Numbered from the stretch's first letter, positions 36,283 to 46,205 are shown. The stretch: DNA of 54,984 bases from Candidatus Gastranaerophilales bacterium (GCA_900552525.1 UNSK01000009.1:1-54984), one strand, 5' to 3'. Made by a program: numbers and translations. Notes: generated by a model from the letters alone, not told the origin.

Positions 36283-37452
36283 ATGGATTTGATAAAAAAA
36301 CTCACAGGCAAGAATCCTGATGAGTATGAAGGTGTCGCAAAATCACTCGTTGACAATTCTGATGTCAACCTTTTTGCAAAGCTTGTAAAACAGGACGATT
36401 TTCTGTTCGATTTTGTAAAAAATAATGTAGCAAATCGTATAAAAAAAGCGGTTAATCAGGATAACTATCTAAATCTGTTGAATTTTTTAGATAATTATTC
36501 TCCTTCTTATGATTCTGTCATTGCTGAATGTTTATATAATTTCGGCGGGATTGAGATTTTGCCGGCTATGAAAGAAATATTTGTAAATGGAAATGTTGAG
36601 AAGAAAGCTTATGCCCTTAAATATTTCTCTTTTGTGCCGCGGGAATATGTGGAAGAATTATTACCGCTTATCAGACAGACAGCTGTTTCGGAGTTTGAAC
36701 CGCTCAGCATTAATTCTATAGAAGTTTTATCTAAAATGAACGATGAAATTTTTAAAACAGAAGCTCTTCAAAAGTTAAATTCTGAAGATGAATTTGAACA
36801 GTATAACGGAGTTAAGTATCTTGTTGCTTTTAAGGCTTTAGATACACTGCCCCAAATACTGCAGGTGATGAAAAAATCTTCACTTTCTGAAAATATAGCG
36901 TCTGAAATTCCTTATTTGGTACCGGTAGAGGATTTAATAAAGACAGATGACGGAGTTTTAGTATTGTGCAATATTGTAAGTGCTATACCGGAAATTATTC
37001 CGCCATCGGCTGTAATTGATTACAATCTATTTAGTATTTTTGAAGATTTATATTTAAATAATTTATCAAGCTCTTCTGCAGTTTTATTAAGGCTTGCACA
37101 GGAAAAATTTGCTGAGCTTACAAGTAATGACGAGTATTTGTATGATTGTGATAAGAATACAAAAGACGAAGTTTTTGCAATAAATCAGCTTCTGGTCGGA
37201 ATTGACAGCTATAAATTGAAGAACCTGCTTTATGATGAACTGTATGATGAAAGTGATTTTGTATTTTTTGCAGTAGATTTTGTCGATGAGCAGGAAGAAT
37301 TAGAGGTACTGCTCGATAGCTTAAATCCTACTTTGATATTGAAAGTTCTTTCAATATTGAAAGAGAAGGGCAAATTGACTTCTGAACATAAAACATCTGC
37401 ACTAAATACTATTAATGCAGATGAGATTAAACAATATATAGATGCATTATGA
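36283..37452 (+). CDS. HEAT-like repeat protein, function unknown
   Basis: 389 aa, all helical, acidic and Leu-rich. Repeating helix pairs of roughly 35-40 aa (for example ECLYNFGGIEILPAMKEIF, YALKYFSFVPREYVEELLPL, VKYLVAFKALDTLPQILQVM) suggest HEAT-type solenoid structure. It has no signal peptide or membrane segment, so it is likely cytoplasmic. It follows the DprA-like gene by 6 nt, probably one operon. Role unknown; HEAT proteins usually act in protein contacts. Confidence 0.75.
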   Translation: MDLIKKLTGKNPDEYEGVAKSLVDNSDVNLFAKLVKQDDFLFDFVKNNVANRIKKAVNQDNYLNLLNFLDNYSPSYDSVIAECLYNFGGIEILPAMKEIFVNGNVEKKAYALKYFSFVPREYVEELLPLIRQTAVSEFEPLSINSIEVLSKMNDEIFKTEALQKLNSEDEFEQYNGVKYLVAFKALDTLPQILQVMKKSSLSENIASEIPYLVPVEDLIKTDDGVLVLCNIVSAIPEIIPPSAVIDYNLFSIFEDLYLNNLSSSSAVLLRLAQEKFAELTSNDEYLYDCDKNTKDEVFAINQLLVGIDSYKLKNLLYDELYDESDFVFFAVDFVDEQEELEVLLDSLNPTLILKVLSILKEKGKLTSEHKTSALNTINADEIKQYIDAL

Positions 37453-37815
37453 TGAGTAGCTTTTCATAGAAATTACATATATAATAAACAGAATAATAAA
37501 AATTGAACAAGCTATTATATTAATAATAAACCAGGCTTTGACCCAAATTCTTTGAACTCTGTGAAAATCTTCAAGGCTAGACCAGTCTTTATTTTCATAA
37601 GCCCATTCATTACCACGTATACCAAACCATATCATTAGACCAAGGCTAACAAGCATTATATCTGGTACGCCTATAAGAGATAAAATTACGACAATAGGAA
37701 TAAAAATAAGAGTTATGTAGACTCTATTGAAAATCCCCCATATCCATATAAAAAAGAACGCACCCCAATTAAATTGATTTAACGAATTGTTTGTTTCGCG
37801 GCTGGTTGCCGAAAT
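37447..37815 (-). CDS. Small membrane protein lacking a normal start codon
   Basis: The frame is protein-like over its full length: LNQFNWGAFFFIWIWGIFN, a membrane segment, IMLVSLGLMIWFGIRGNEWA, WSSLEDFHRVQRIWVKAWFI and a final membrane helix. This resembles a widespread NWGA...GNEWA... membrane-protein family of unknown function. The only in-frame ATG (37656) would remove the first half; upstream codons reach a stop at 37818 with only an ATT (37815) as possible start. A 9-bp inverted repeat covers the expected start region. It may be a damaged gene or use a rare start. Confidence 0.6.
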   Translation of the reverse strand: MSATSRETNNSLNQFNWGAFFFIWIWGIFNRVYITLIFIPIVVILSLIGVPDIMLVSLGLMIWFGIRGNEWAYENKDWSSLEDFHRVQRIWVKAWFIINIIACSIFIILFIIYVISMKSYSS

Positions 37816-37824
37816 TTAAATCAA
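37774..37824. repeat. Inverted repeat at the start of the membrane-protein gene
   Basis: TTGATTTAA (37774-37782) and TTAAATCAA (37816-37824) are perfect 9-bp arms, with an inner TTTCG/CGAAA pairing. It covers the region where the 37447-37815 gene should begin. Could be a leader hairpin or the footprint of a small inserted element. Confidence 0.5.
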
Positions 37825-37843
37825 CTGCTATATGTTTTCCTTT

Positions 37844-38128
37844 CTAAATTAAATATCTATCGTTTCCAAGACTAAGCCTGCCTGTAAAATCATTGATTAA
37901 ATCAGAAGAAACCTTCCAATTAATTTTTCCCTGCGGGTATTTGATAAAATGTTTGGTAGAACACATAGTTGTAACATAGCAGGCATCCAAAATGTTCATG
38001 AAAGAAATATCAACATCCATATTTTCGCAGTGATATCTGTCAATATAATTACAGATAAAATCCACTGCTTCCTGCGGATTTGTCGTATTCGGGGTAAGTA
38101 TGTCACTACTAGGTAATAGTTGCAGCAT
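37844..38128 (-). CDS. Hypothetical protein, 94 aa
   Basis: No known family recognised. It starts MLQLLPSSDILTPN and contains a helix (EAVDFICNYIDRY) then the compact core DVDISFMNILDACYVTTMCS. That pattern of short beta strand and helix recalls STAS-like folds, but this is weak. It has several cysteines, no signal peptide. The ribosome site on the minus strand is AAGGAAAAA. It lies upstream of the start-less membrane-protein gene on the same strand. Confidence 0.65.
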   Translation of the reverse strand: MLQLLPSSDILTPNTTNPQEAVDFICNYIDRYHCENMDVDISFMNILDACYVTTMCSTKHFIKYPQGKINWKVSSDLINDFTGRLSLGNDRYLI

Positions 38129-38253
38129 GTATATTTTTTCCTTAATAATAGATATATCGGCTGGGCGGGAAAAAAGATTTAATAATTTTTTATTAAATAC
38201 TGCAAATAGATGAGTTTTTTATTGTATAATTTTTCTCAAAGGAGAGTTTATGT

Positions 38254-38790
38254 ATGAAAAAAGAAAATGCACTTGATGCCGCAAAAAAAATAAAAATGCT
38301 AGTGTTTGATGTTGACGGAGTTATGACTGACGGAAGCATAACTTATGATGAAAACGGAGTAGAGTATAAAACTTTCAATGCAAAAGACGGTCATGGTGTT
38401 ATAAGAATGAGAAATTCCGGTTTTGTAACTGCTATTATTACGGCCAGAAATAACGGTACAGTTCAGCATCGTGCTAAAAACTTGAATTTTACAGAGTTAT
38501 ATCAAGGTCGAAAATATAAACTTCCTGCTCTCATGGAACTTATGGAAAAGTATAATTTGTCATATGAAAATATATCATACATGGGAGATGATCTTCCTGA
38601 CATATGTATTTTGGAAAAAGTCGGACTTGCTTGCTGTCCGGCTGATGCGGTCAAAGAAGTTCAGGAAATTTGTAATTTTAAATCATCCTTTGGCGGAGGT
38701 AAAGGTGCAGTAAGAGAGTTATGCGATTTTATTCTGGATGCACAGGGGATTGAAAAAGAATATTTAATCTCAGAAGGTTCAAGCAAATAA
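38254..38790 (+). CDS. kdsC: Kdo-8-phosphate phosphatase (HAD family)
   Basis: Removes phosphate from Kdo-8-P to give Kdo for LPS. The 178-aa length and motifs fit KdsC: VFDVDGVMTDGSITYDENG (motif I with the Asp pair), IITARNN (motif II), GRKYKLPAL and YMGDDLPDICIL (motif III/IV). It acts right after KdsA at 30.8-31.6 kb. An AAAGGAGA site 8 nt upstream fixes the start at 38254; an earlier ATG at 38250 is out of frame. Confidence 0.93.
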   Translation: MKKENALDAAKKIKMLVFDVDGVMTDGSITYDENGVEYKTFNAKDGHGVIRMRNSGFVTAIITARNNGTVQHRAKNLNFTELYQGRKYKLPALMELMEKYNLSYENISYMGDDLPDICILEKVGLACCPADAVKEVQEICNFKSSFGGGKGAVRELCDFILDAQGIEKEYLISEGSSK

Positions 38791-38859
38791 TTTTGCATTT
38801 GCCATCCGGCCGCCGGTTATAAAAAGGTAACATTTTGTAAAAATCGTATATACTACGGC

Positions 38860-38888
38860 TTGTCCAAACCCTGACAAATTCGTATAAT
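38860..38888 (+). promoter_or_regulatory. Promoter of the 635-aa membrane-protein gene
   Basis: TTGTCC (38860-38865), a 17-bp spacer and TATAAT (38883-38888) fit a sigma70 promoter. GTGTA-CGTGT-TACAC at 38890-38904 directly after the -10 is an inverted repeat that could be an operator or leader hairpin. Confidence 0.65.
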
Positions 38889-38929
38889 AGTGTACGTGTT
38901 ACACTTAGTCGTAAAATAGGGGCGGAAAC

Positions 38930-40837
38930 TTGAAAATATCTTCAATTAACTCGCAGATTCAATTGTCTAAAAAACAACTGACATCAAAAGATAGCAAACA
39001 GAAGTTATCACACAAAAATCAGCAGAATGGAGCTTATAATCCTTCTTTTAAATCTATTGGCATGTCTTCTGTGCTTGATTTATCTAGTTTTATGATGCAG
39101 TGGATTGAAAGTAAAGGTTATCTTGTTTCATTCCTTATTCAGGATGGTCTTGGTATGACTGCACCTAGAGTGTGGACAGGTTTTCACCGTGACAAAGAAA
39201 TTACAGGTGAATATAATGTTCAAGAAGGTCTTGAAGTATTAGGCCGTGAAGGAATAACCGGACCTTATATTATTGGTGTAGCTCCGGCTATACTTGCTTT
39301 AACCGGCAAATTCTGTAAATCTACTAATACCAACACCAGACTTATAAAACGTTTGGGGGCAAATCTCAAAGAAATGATTTCAAAACCAGAGTTTGATAAG
39401 TCAATTAAAAATGATGCTCAAAAATTCAAAAATGAATTTTATAAATATAATTTGTCCAAAATTTATAAGGACACTGTTCCTAATGACACAAAATCTGAAG
39501 AAACAATAAACTATCTTGTAGCTGAATTTGAAAAATATAATTCAAAAGACAAAAAAGCCAGCAAGGAAGCTTTAAATAATATTGTTGAAAAGATTAATAA
39601 TAAAATGGTTGAAAATTCTGACAGTTTGTATTCAATCAATAAAGTTTACGTAGGTACTGATAGCACAAAGACAGCTTTCAGTTCTGGCGAAGTTATAAGA
39701 GCTTTGAAAGATTTCGGAGAAGATGCAATTGCTAACAATTCTGCTGCTTCATCAATAGATGCCTCTGCTGTTGATAATATTAAAAATAATTTTGCAGCAA
39801 AACGTCTTTTAACAAATATTGCCAATATAGTAGTTACTCTGGGAGGCTTATCAATACTTCCGAAGCTTTATGCACCAAGTGATGTTGCTCCGGGTGCAAA
39901 AACAATGGCGCATCTGCAGCATAAAGACGGCAATAATAACACAAAAGATGCTTCAAATCCTTCTTTCAAAGGAAAAGGTATTAATACAGACGGTTTCTTT
40001 GCAAAATTTGGTAAGCTTATAACAAAATATACTCCGGAAAAGTTACATGAACTTTTGGAATATACCGGATACAATTTCTCTAAGACAACATTTGCACTTC
40101 TTGCAACTTTAGGGCTGCTGCTGCCGAGAGGAAAACGTGCATGGGATAGAGCTCAGATTGATGAAAACGGAAAACGTGATATGACAGAGATTAATGAAAT
40201 ACTTTTGCGTGATACTGTATCTTCCTTGTCTGTTGTATTTGCAGTTCCTCTTCTAACCAAAATGATGGTAAGAAGTTACGAAGATAAATTAGGCTTCATC
40301 CTGACAAATAGAGCTTCTGATGGTAAAAATGCCTTCAGAAGAGCAATGGATGTAATAAATCCTTACAGCGATTTAGAAGTTTTATCTGTAGCTGACTTAG
40401 ACGCTATATACGGTAATATCGACTCAAAGGCAAAACTTCTTAACTTTTCAAAATTTGTTAACTCTAAGGGAGGAGATTTGGAAAAAATTATTTCTAAATC
40501 TGAAAATAGCAATGTAATGTTTAATGACAAAACATTCACTCTTGAGTCAATAAAGAATCTTTCTAAAGCCGAAAAAAATAAGAAGATTATAGAATTATTT
40601 GAACGAATAGATGAAGCTGATCCGCATGTAAAAGAAGGTATTTCAAAATTAATGAAGGGGTCGGGCAATATTAAGCACAATAAGATTGCTAAGATGGCAA
40701 GAGGACTAAATTCTCTGCCGGGATTTATTTCTACAGTGTTTATATCACCGGTTCTTCTTGGTATCTTAATACCAATGTTAACATATCATAATACCAGAAA
40801 AGCTAATGCGAAAAAAATGGCTGAAAAACAAGCATAA
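38930..40837 (+). CDS. Large membrane protein with NPSFK motifs, function unknown
   Basis: 635 aa, TTG start with GGGGCGGA upstream. No family recognised. A polar N-terminus holds NPSFKS (37-42); hydrophobic segments occur near 110-130, 290-310, 385-400, 420-440 and 600-620. NPSFKGKG recurs at 343-350, after a region rich in D/N. The C-terminal half is helical. Proteins of this style (short NPSFKG-like motif, then several membrane segments) recur in this window at 53.6-54.7 kb. Likely a lineage-specific envelope protein (inference). Confidence 0.75.
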   Translation: MKISSINSQIQLSKKQLTSKDSKQKLSHKNQQNGAYNPSFKSIGMSSVLDLSSFMMQWIESKGYLVSFLIQDGLGMTAPRVWTGFHRDKEITGEYNVQEGLEVLGREGITGPYIIGVAPAILALTGKFCKSTNTNTRLIKRLGANLKEMISKPEFDKSIKNDAQKFKNEFYKYNLSKIYKDTVPNDTKSEETINYLVAEFEKYNSKDKKASKEALNNIVEKINNKMVENSDSLYSINKVYVGTDSTKTAFSSGEVIRALKDFGEDAIANNSAASSIDASAVDNIKNNFAAKRLLTNIANIVVTLGGLSILPKLYAPSDVAPGAKTMAHLQHKDGNNNTKDASNPSFKGKGINTDGFFAKFGKLITKYTPEKLHELLEYTGYNFSKTTFALLATLGLLLPRGKRAWDRAQIDENGKRDMTEINEILLRDTVSSLSVVFAVPLLTKMMVRSYEDKLGFILTNRASDGKNAFRRAMDVINPYSDLEVLSVADLDAIYGNIDSKAKLLNFSKFVNSKGGDLEKIISKSENSNVMFNDKTFTLESIKNLSKAEKNKKIIELFERIDEADPHVKEGISKLMKGSGNIKHNKIAKMARGLNSLPGFISTVFISPVLLGILIPMLTYHNTRKANAKKMAEKQA

Positions 40838-40925
40838 ATTAGAAGTCTGAATTTATAGACATGAGTATCTGTTTGTTGTAATATGGTCGGGGATAAATAA
40901 ATCGTGACAATTCCGGGGAGATATT

Positions 40926-42299
40926 ATGAGATTACACAACTCTTACACAAATCAGATTGAAGATTTTAAAACCATTGATGATAATAAGGTTAAAATGTAT
41001 GTTTGCGGGCCTACAGTTTATGACAATGCTCACTTAGGACATGCAAGATGCTATATTACATGGGATGTTTTATACAGATATTTAAAATTTAAAGGCTATG
41101 ACGTTACTTATTGCAGAAATGTAACGGATGTTGATGATAAAATTCTTAAAAAAGCTGAAAAAGAAGGCAAAACCCCGGAGGAAGTTTCAACATACTGGTA
41201 TCAAAGGTTTAGCGAAAGCATGAAAGCGCTTAATAATTTAAAACCTGATATTGAACCTTTTGCAACAAAGACACTAGGTGAAATGATTTCAATTGTAAAA
41301 GATTTAATAAACAAAGGATACGCTTACGAAGCTGATGGCGATGTGTATTTTAGAGTTAAAAAGTTCCCTGCCTACGGATATCTTTCAAAACAGCCTATAG
41401 ACCAGTTAGAAAGCGGTGCAAGAATTGAAGTCGGCGAACAAAAAGAAGACCCGCTGGATTTTGCGCTGTGGAAAAAAGATGAAAAATTCGGGTATAAATC
41501 TCCATGGGGAGTCGGCCGTCCGGGCTGGCACATTGAGTGCTCTGCTATGAGCAGAAAGTATCTTGGAAAAACAATTGATATTCACGCAGGAGGAGCGGAT
41601 TTGATATTCCCGCACCATGAAAACGAAATCGCCCAGTCAGAATGTGCTAATGGCTGTAAATTTGTTAACTACTGGCTTCATAACGGATTTGTGACTATTA
41701 ATAAAGAAAAAATGTCTAAATCGCTTGGAAATTTTCTTACGATTGATGATTTACTCAAAAATTACGATGCTAATACCATAAGATTTTTTATACTTACAAA
41801 CCATTACAGAATGCCGGTTGAATTTTCTGATGAAGCTTTGCAGGCAGCTGCAAACGGTGTAAAAAGAATGCTTAATGCTAAAAGAACTCTGGTTGACGAA
41901 ACTCTTGATATAAAAACGTTTGAAGAGTACAAAGAATTTGTAAGCGCAATGGATGAAGATTTGAATACATCAAAAGCTCTAGCTGTTCTGTTTGATTTGG
42001 CAGGCAAAGCAAATAAAGATGTTCCTTATGCGTTTACTCTTTTATTTAAGCTGGCTTCAACGCTGGGATTTACTTTTGAAAAAGCAACTCTTTCAGAAGA
42101 AGAACTTAATGCAAAACTAGCAGAGATAAGCACAGAGCTGGGAGAAAATTATTCTTCTATGGAAGAAATTATTGAGAAGAGGAAGATTGCAAGAGCAGAA
42201 AAGAACTGGGAAGCTGCTGATAAAATCCGTGTTGCTCTTGATAAGGTTGGAATTGTATTAAAAGATTCTAAGGATGGTACTATTTGGGAATTAAAATAA
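40926..42299 (+). CDS. cysS: Cysteinyl-tRNA synthetase
   Basis: Charges tRNA-Cys. Class I motifs are YDNAHLGHARC (HIGH) and KEKMSKSLGN (KMSKS); MYVCGPTVYD holds the zinc/cysteine-binding cysteine, and GWHIECSAMS with HAGGADLIFPHHENE follow. At 457 aa it is normal length. The ribosome site is GGGGAG. Its end overlaps the next gene by 16 nt, giving a cysS-spoIID-murJ run. Confidence 0.97.
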   Translation: MRLHNSYTNQIEDFKTIDDNKVKMYVCGPTVYDNAHLGHARCYITWDVLYRYLKFKGYDVTYCRNVTDVDDKILKKAEKEGKTPEEVSTYWYQRFSESMKALNNLKPDIEPFATKTLGEMISIVKDLINKGYAYEADGDVYFRVKKFPAYGYLSKQPIDQLESGARIEVGEQKEDPLDFALWKKDEKFGYKSPWGVGRPGWHIECSAMSRKYLGKTIDIHAGGADLIFPHHENEIAQSECANGCKFVNYWLHNGFVTINKEKMSKSLGNFLTIDDLLKNYDANTIRFFILTNHYRMPVEFSDEALQAAANGVKRMLNAKRTLVDETLDIKTFEEYKEFVSAMDEDLNTSKALAVLFDLAGKANKDVPYAFTLLFKLASTLGFTFEKATLSEEELNAKLAEISTELGENYSSMEEIIEKRKIARAEKNWEAADKIRVALDKVGIVLKDSKDGTIWELK

Positions 42300-43918
42300 A
42301 ATTAATCACAGGATTGTTTTTTCTGCTTGTGTTTTCAGCAGGAGTTCTTCCTGTATTTTCGGATGATAATATTGTAAGAGTCGGGTTAACTGATAATAAA
42401 TTTCAAAATGTATTAAAGCAGGAAGTTACTGTCTACGGGACTGCGGAATGCGATATATGTGATAAAGAAACCCGTAAGATAATAGCTAACGCAGCTGAAG
42501 GAACTGACATAACTATTAGAAATGGTGAAGTCGGGCTCGATTTAACAATAAAAGGGAAAACAACAACATTACGCGATTTTGTAATAGTTTGTCCCAGAGG
42601 CGTTCTGGGGGTCAAAGATTTAACACGAAAAGGCAAACCTGCATTGTATCATGGAGCTTTTGAAGTTGTTCAGCATCCTGATAGAAAAGGTTTTTATCTC
42701 GTAAATCTGGTAGAAACTCAAGAATATTTAAAAGGAGTTGTTCCGAACGAAATGCCTGTAAGATTTGGGTTGGAAGCCTTGAAAGCTCAGGCTGTAGCTG
42801 CAAGAAATTATGTGTTAACGCCAAGAACACAAGCTTATAAAGAGTTTAATGTTGTAGATAGTGTTGCAAGTCAGGTTTATTACGGAGTGAATACCGAGGA
42901 CGATTTGGCAACAAGGGCTGTAATGGAAACTGACGGAATTGTTGCTCTGCATAACAATGAACCAATCCTTGCTTTATACAGCTCTACGGCAGGGGGGTAT
43001 ACGGAAAGCTATTCAAATGCTTTTTCTGATCCTTTGACAAAAATGTTTCCTTCTATACATAAGCCGTATTTGACAGCAGTACCTGATAAATCAGAGTTTC
43101 AGCCTCTGAATGAAGAAGATAAAGCACGGGAGTTTTATGAAACAAAAATTCCTTCATTTGACATTGATTCACCTTATTACAGGTGGCAGAAAGAGTGGAC
43201 AGTAAGCGAACTTGAGGATGTTCTTAAATCAACATTAGCAGCTCAATCCAAGACAGGATTTATTCATCCTGCATTTAAACAGGGGGATGAGCTGGGACAT
43301 ATAAAAGATATTAAGGTTATGAAGCGCGGTGATTCCGGAAAAGCCATTGAAGTAGAGTTAATGACTGATAAAAATTGCTATAGAATAGCTAAAGAGCTTG
43401 TAATCCGCCGAGTTTTTCAAAAGGATGGAATATCTTTGCCGAGTGCAAATATAATATTTGAAAATAAAATTGACAGCTATGGAAATATTACAGATGTTGT
43501 TATTATGGGCGGCGGTTTCGGCCATGGTGTTGGTATGAGCCAATACGGAGCAGGTTATATGGCAACGAAACTTAAACAGCCGTATTATAATATTTTAAGA
43601 CATTATTATACGGGAATTAATCTGGGAACTTTGCCTGTAACAGTATGCGGAGATGAGGTTAAGCAGACATTCTGGGCGCCTATAGGAAGAGCCCAGCTGG
43701 TTATCACTAATTCAACTGCTGCTAAAATTGCAGTCAGAATTAACGGTAAAGCAATGGAATTTCCTGTAACCAAAACAATATTCCAAAAAGATTACAGAAT
43801 TGATATTTCAAGATATATTGAAGATGGGGCAAATACGATTGTATTTTATCCTCCGACTTTGGGACGTGCAGTTACTTTGTATGTGGAATTGGTAGAAAAA
43901 TATGGATACGGTGAATAA
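42284..43918 (+). CDS. SpoIID/LytB-domain secreted protein
   Basis: A likely cell-wall lytic transglycosylase of the SpoIID family. An N-terminal signal or anchor (about 5-22, LITGLFFLLVFSAGVL) is followed by the SpoIID core: LKGVVPNEMP, FGLEALKAQAVAARNYVL, STAGGYTESYSNAF and GGGFGHGVGMSQYGAGYMA. 544 aa, with an extra about 100-aa C-terminal beta domain. TTG start, translated from within cysS. In non-sporulating bacteria such proteins work on glycan strands; partner murJ follows, overlapping by 17 nt, fitting an envelope role. Confidence 0.9.
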   Translation: MGIKIKLITGLFFLLVFSAGVLPVFSDDNIVRVGLTDNKFQNVLKQEVTVYGTAECDICDKETRKIIANAAEGTDITIRNGEVGLDLTIKGKTTTLRDFVIVCPRGVLGVKDLTRKGKPALYHGAFEVVQHPDRKGFYLVNLVETQEYLKGVVPNEMPVRFGLEALKAQAVAARNYVLTPRTQAYKEFNVVDSVASQVYYGVNTEDDLATRAVMETDGIVALHNNEPILALYSSTAGGYTESYSNAFSDPLTKMFPSIHKPYLTAVPDKSEFQPLNEEDKAREFYETKIPSFDIDSPYYRWQKEWTVSELEDVLKSTLAAQSKTGFIHPAFKQGDELGHIKDIKVMKRGDSGKAIEVELMTDKNCYRIAKELVIRRVFQKDGISLPSANIIFENKIDSYGNITDVVIMGGGFGHGVGMSQYGAGYMATKLKQPYYNILRHYYTGINLGTLPVTVCGDEVKQTFWAPIGRAQLVITNSTAAKIAVRINGKAMEFPVTKTIFQKDYRIDISRYIEDGANTIVFYPPTLGRAVTLYVELVEKYGYGE

Positions 43919-45497
43919 AGCGAAAAAGGACGAAACGCAGAGTGTTCTAAAAGCAGCATGGCTTATTGCGCTTGTAACTATAGCAAGTAAATTTATGGGA
44001 TTTGTAAGGGATATGGTTGTTGCAAATTATTATGGTGCAACGCTTGTATCTGATGCTTATTTTTACGCATTACAAATACCATCACTTGCAATTATAATTC
44101 TCGGCGGGGTGGGCGGACCTTTTCACAGCGCTGCAGTTGCTGTATTTTCTAAATTAATTCCGGATTTTGATTCTAAGCCTGATGAGTTTGTAAATAAACT
44201 ATATAATACTTTTTTAACGGTTTCGTTTCTGTTTTTTGCTGCTTGTTCCATATTAGGTTTTTTCTTTGCGGATAAAATCATGGGAATAATAATTTCAGCA
44301 GGCTCACCGGAACTTGTTGCACTTGCTTCTGCGCACTTTAAAATTATGTCACCGGTAATTCTTATCGGTGGAATAATAGGGATTTACTACGGGCTTCTGG
44401 TTACTCACAAGCAGTATATTCTGCCTAACTTGTCGCCAATGATTTTGAGTGTCGTTGTTATTATAGTAATTTCACTTGTGCATAATGATAAGTCCGGCAT
44501 AGCTCTTGCAGCTGCAACTACACTGGGGGCTGTGTGCCAGCTGGCAGTTCAATTCCCCAAAATAAGACAAATAGGTTACAGGATAAAACCAAATTTTGAT
44601 ATAAAAAATAACCCGCAGTTTAAAAATATTTGCGAACTTTTATTCCCTGCAATATTGAGTTCCACAATCGGTCAGATAAGCATTTATATCGATATGTTTT
44701 TTGCATCAACTCTCAAAGAAGGCGCTTGGACTTCGGTTGTTTTTGCAAACAGAATTTTTCAATTTCCGGTAGGAATACTTGTTACTGCTTTTCTCGTACC
44801 TTTATTTCCTATTTTCTCACGCCTTGCAGGCGAAGGTGATTTTGAGGCGATAAAAAAATATTTTAATAAAGGTGTTGGCGTTCTGTTTTTTGTAGGGCTT
44901 CCGATGCTGATATTAATTCTACTGCTTGCTCAGGATGGAATTTCTTTGATATTTGAACGCGGAGCATTTAATGCTAATGCTGTTGTAATGGTTTCGGAGG
45001 CTTTATGTTTCTTGTCCTTCTCAATACTGCCTTATGTATTTAGAGATTCTATTACAAGGGTTTACTATGCGTTTAACGATTCTAAAACACCTTTTGCGAT
45101 TGCAATGTCCTCAATTGCATTAAAAGCTTTTCTAAACTGGCTGCTTATCTTGAAACTTGATATGGGCATTGCCGGTATTACTCTTTCAACATCTTTTGTA
45201 ACTCTATTTAATGCTGTATTTTTAGGATTATTTATACATCGAAAAATTAAACTTGATTACAAATCATTATTCTTGAATCTTGGGAAGATGCTTCTGGCAG
45301 GTACAATTACCCTTATTGCAGGCTGGTTTATCTGCGTTGGTTTTGATAGATTAGAACTGCCAAAGTATATTTTTGAAATCGCAAAAATCATAACGGTGAT
45401 GACTGCTTGTATGGGAATTTATACTGTACTTAACCTTCTTTTTAAGATGGATTATGCTAAAGAATTGCTTGATAGGATTGTAAAAACGGGGCATTAA
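43902..45497 (+). CDS. murJ: Lipid II flippase MurJ
   Basis: Moves the peptidoglycan precursor lipid II across the inner membrane. The 531-aa protein has about 14 membrane helices and MurJ/MviN signatures: MGFVRDMVVANYYGA, FSKLIPDF, GILVTAFLVPLFPIFSRLAG and YAFNDSKTPF. It overlaps the SpoIID gene. A perfect terminator hairpin directly overlaps its stop codon. Confidence 0.95.
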   Translation: MDTVNKAKKDETQSVLKAAWLIALVTIASKFMGFVRDMVVANYYGATLVSDAYFYALQIPSLAIIILGGVGGPFHSAAVAVFSKLIPDFDSKPDEFVNKLYNTFLTVSFLFFAACSILGFFFADKIMGIIISAGSPELVALASAHFKIMSPVILIGGIIGIYYGLLVTHKQYILPNLSPMILSVVVIIVISLVHNDKSGIALAAATTLGAVCQLAVQFPKIRQIGYRIKPNFDIKNNPQFKNICELLFPAILSSTIGQISIYIDMFFASTLKEGAWTSVVFANRIFQFPVGILVTAFLVPLFPIFSRLAGEGDFEAIKKYFNKGVGVLFFVGLPMLILILLLAQDGISLIFERGAFNANAVVMVSEALCFLSFSILPYVFRDSITRVYYAFNDSKTPFAIAMSSIALKAFLNWLLILKLDMGIAGITLSTSFVTLFNAVFLGLFIHRKIKLDYKSLFLNLGKMLLAGTITLIAGWFICVGFDRLELPKYIFEIAKIITVMTACMGIYTVLNLLFKMDYAKELLDRIVKTGH

Positions 45498-45511
45498 ATA
45501 ATGCCCCGTTT
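45484..45511. terminator. Terminator of the cysS-spoIID-murJ run
   Basis: AAACGGGGCATT (45484-45495) and AATGCCCCGTTT (45500-45511) form a perfect 12-bp stem with a 4-nt loop. Flanking T and A runs allow function in both directions between convergent genes. Confidence 0.88.
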
Positions 45512-45518
45512 GCTTATA

Positions 45519-46145
45519 TTACTTTATATCATATTCAGAGTCTTTGTCGGCTTTAATAGTGCTCTTTCCGTCGGTTTTAACTTTTGTAGCACTGTCAAAT
45601 ATCAAACCTCTGTTTTTTGTATTTTCAAGTTCCAGTGTGCCGTTGTTTATGTTAATTTCGTTGACATCAGAGTCTTTAACGGAGAGTTCAATATTATTTC
45701 CCCAGAGAGAGCTTCCGCAGCGTATTCCGGCCGGCTTTGCTCCTTCTATGGCTACTTTACCGGTAACCATATCTATAATGGTTTTAACTGCGCCTGTTAG
45801 CTTTGAAAAATAACAGTTTTCTCCAGCTTCGTTTTTAAATAGGTAGCTATTTAGTCTGTTCAGAGGTTTTCCTTTGTACAGGTGTAATACATCTTCTTCA
45901 AAGTTGTCATATATAAGTTCCAGTTCAGTCCCGTTATTTATGTTAGTCATTCTAATTTTACCCTCTTCAGTTTTGAAGCGATAGTTGTTAAAATGTTCTG
46001 CTTCCTGTTTGTCAAGCTTACCGTCCTGATTTTTATCAAATAAACTTACCATTAATTTTTGTCCCTCTGAACCCTGTGCTTTTACTGTTTCTACGCTCAT
46101 TCCTGCATAAGCTTGAACTCTTTCTTGTGCTGCTACGTTTGTCAT
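45519..46145 (-). CDS. EF-hand protein, function unknown
   Basis: 208 aa with one clear EF-hand loop, DKNQDGKLDKQE (about 37-48), so calcium binding is likely. No signal peptide or membrane segment. The remainder is beta-rich with GSSLWGNNIELSV and repeated short strands near the end, which recalls a small beta-helix (inference). It shares promoter motif B with the large EF-hand-like gene at 21.4-23.9 kb, so both may belong to one regulon. The ribosome site is AAAAGGAG. Function unknown. Confidence 0.75.
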   Translation of the reverse strand: MTNVAAQERVQAYAGMSVETVKAQGSEGQKLMVSLFDKNQDGKLDKQEAEHFNNYRFKTEEGKIRMTNINNGTELELIYDNFEEDVLHLYKGKPLNRLNSYLFKNEAGENCYFSKLTGAVKTIIDMVTGKVAIEGAKPAGIRCGSSLWGNNIELSVKDSDVNEININNGTLELENTKNRGLIFDSATKVKTDGKSTIKADKDSEYDIK

Positions 46146-46205
46146 AATTTTCTCCTTTTCTTCTTTCTTCGTGTTTTGGTTTTGCTCTTTGAATCGATTC
46201 TTATG

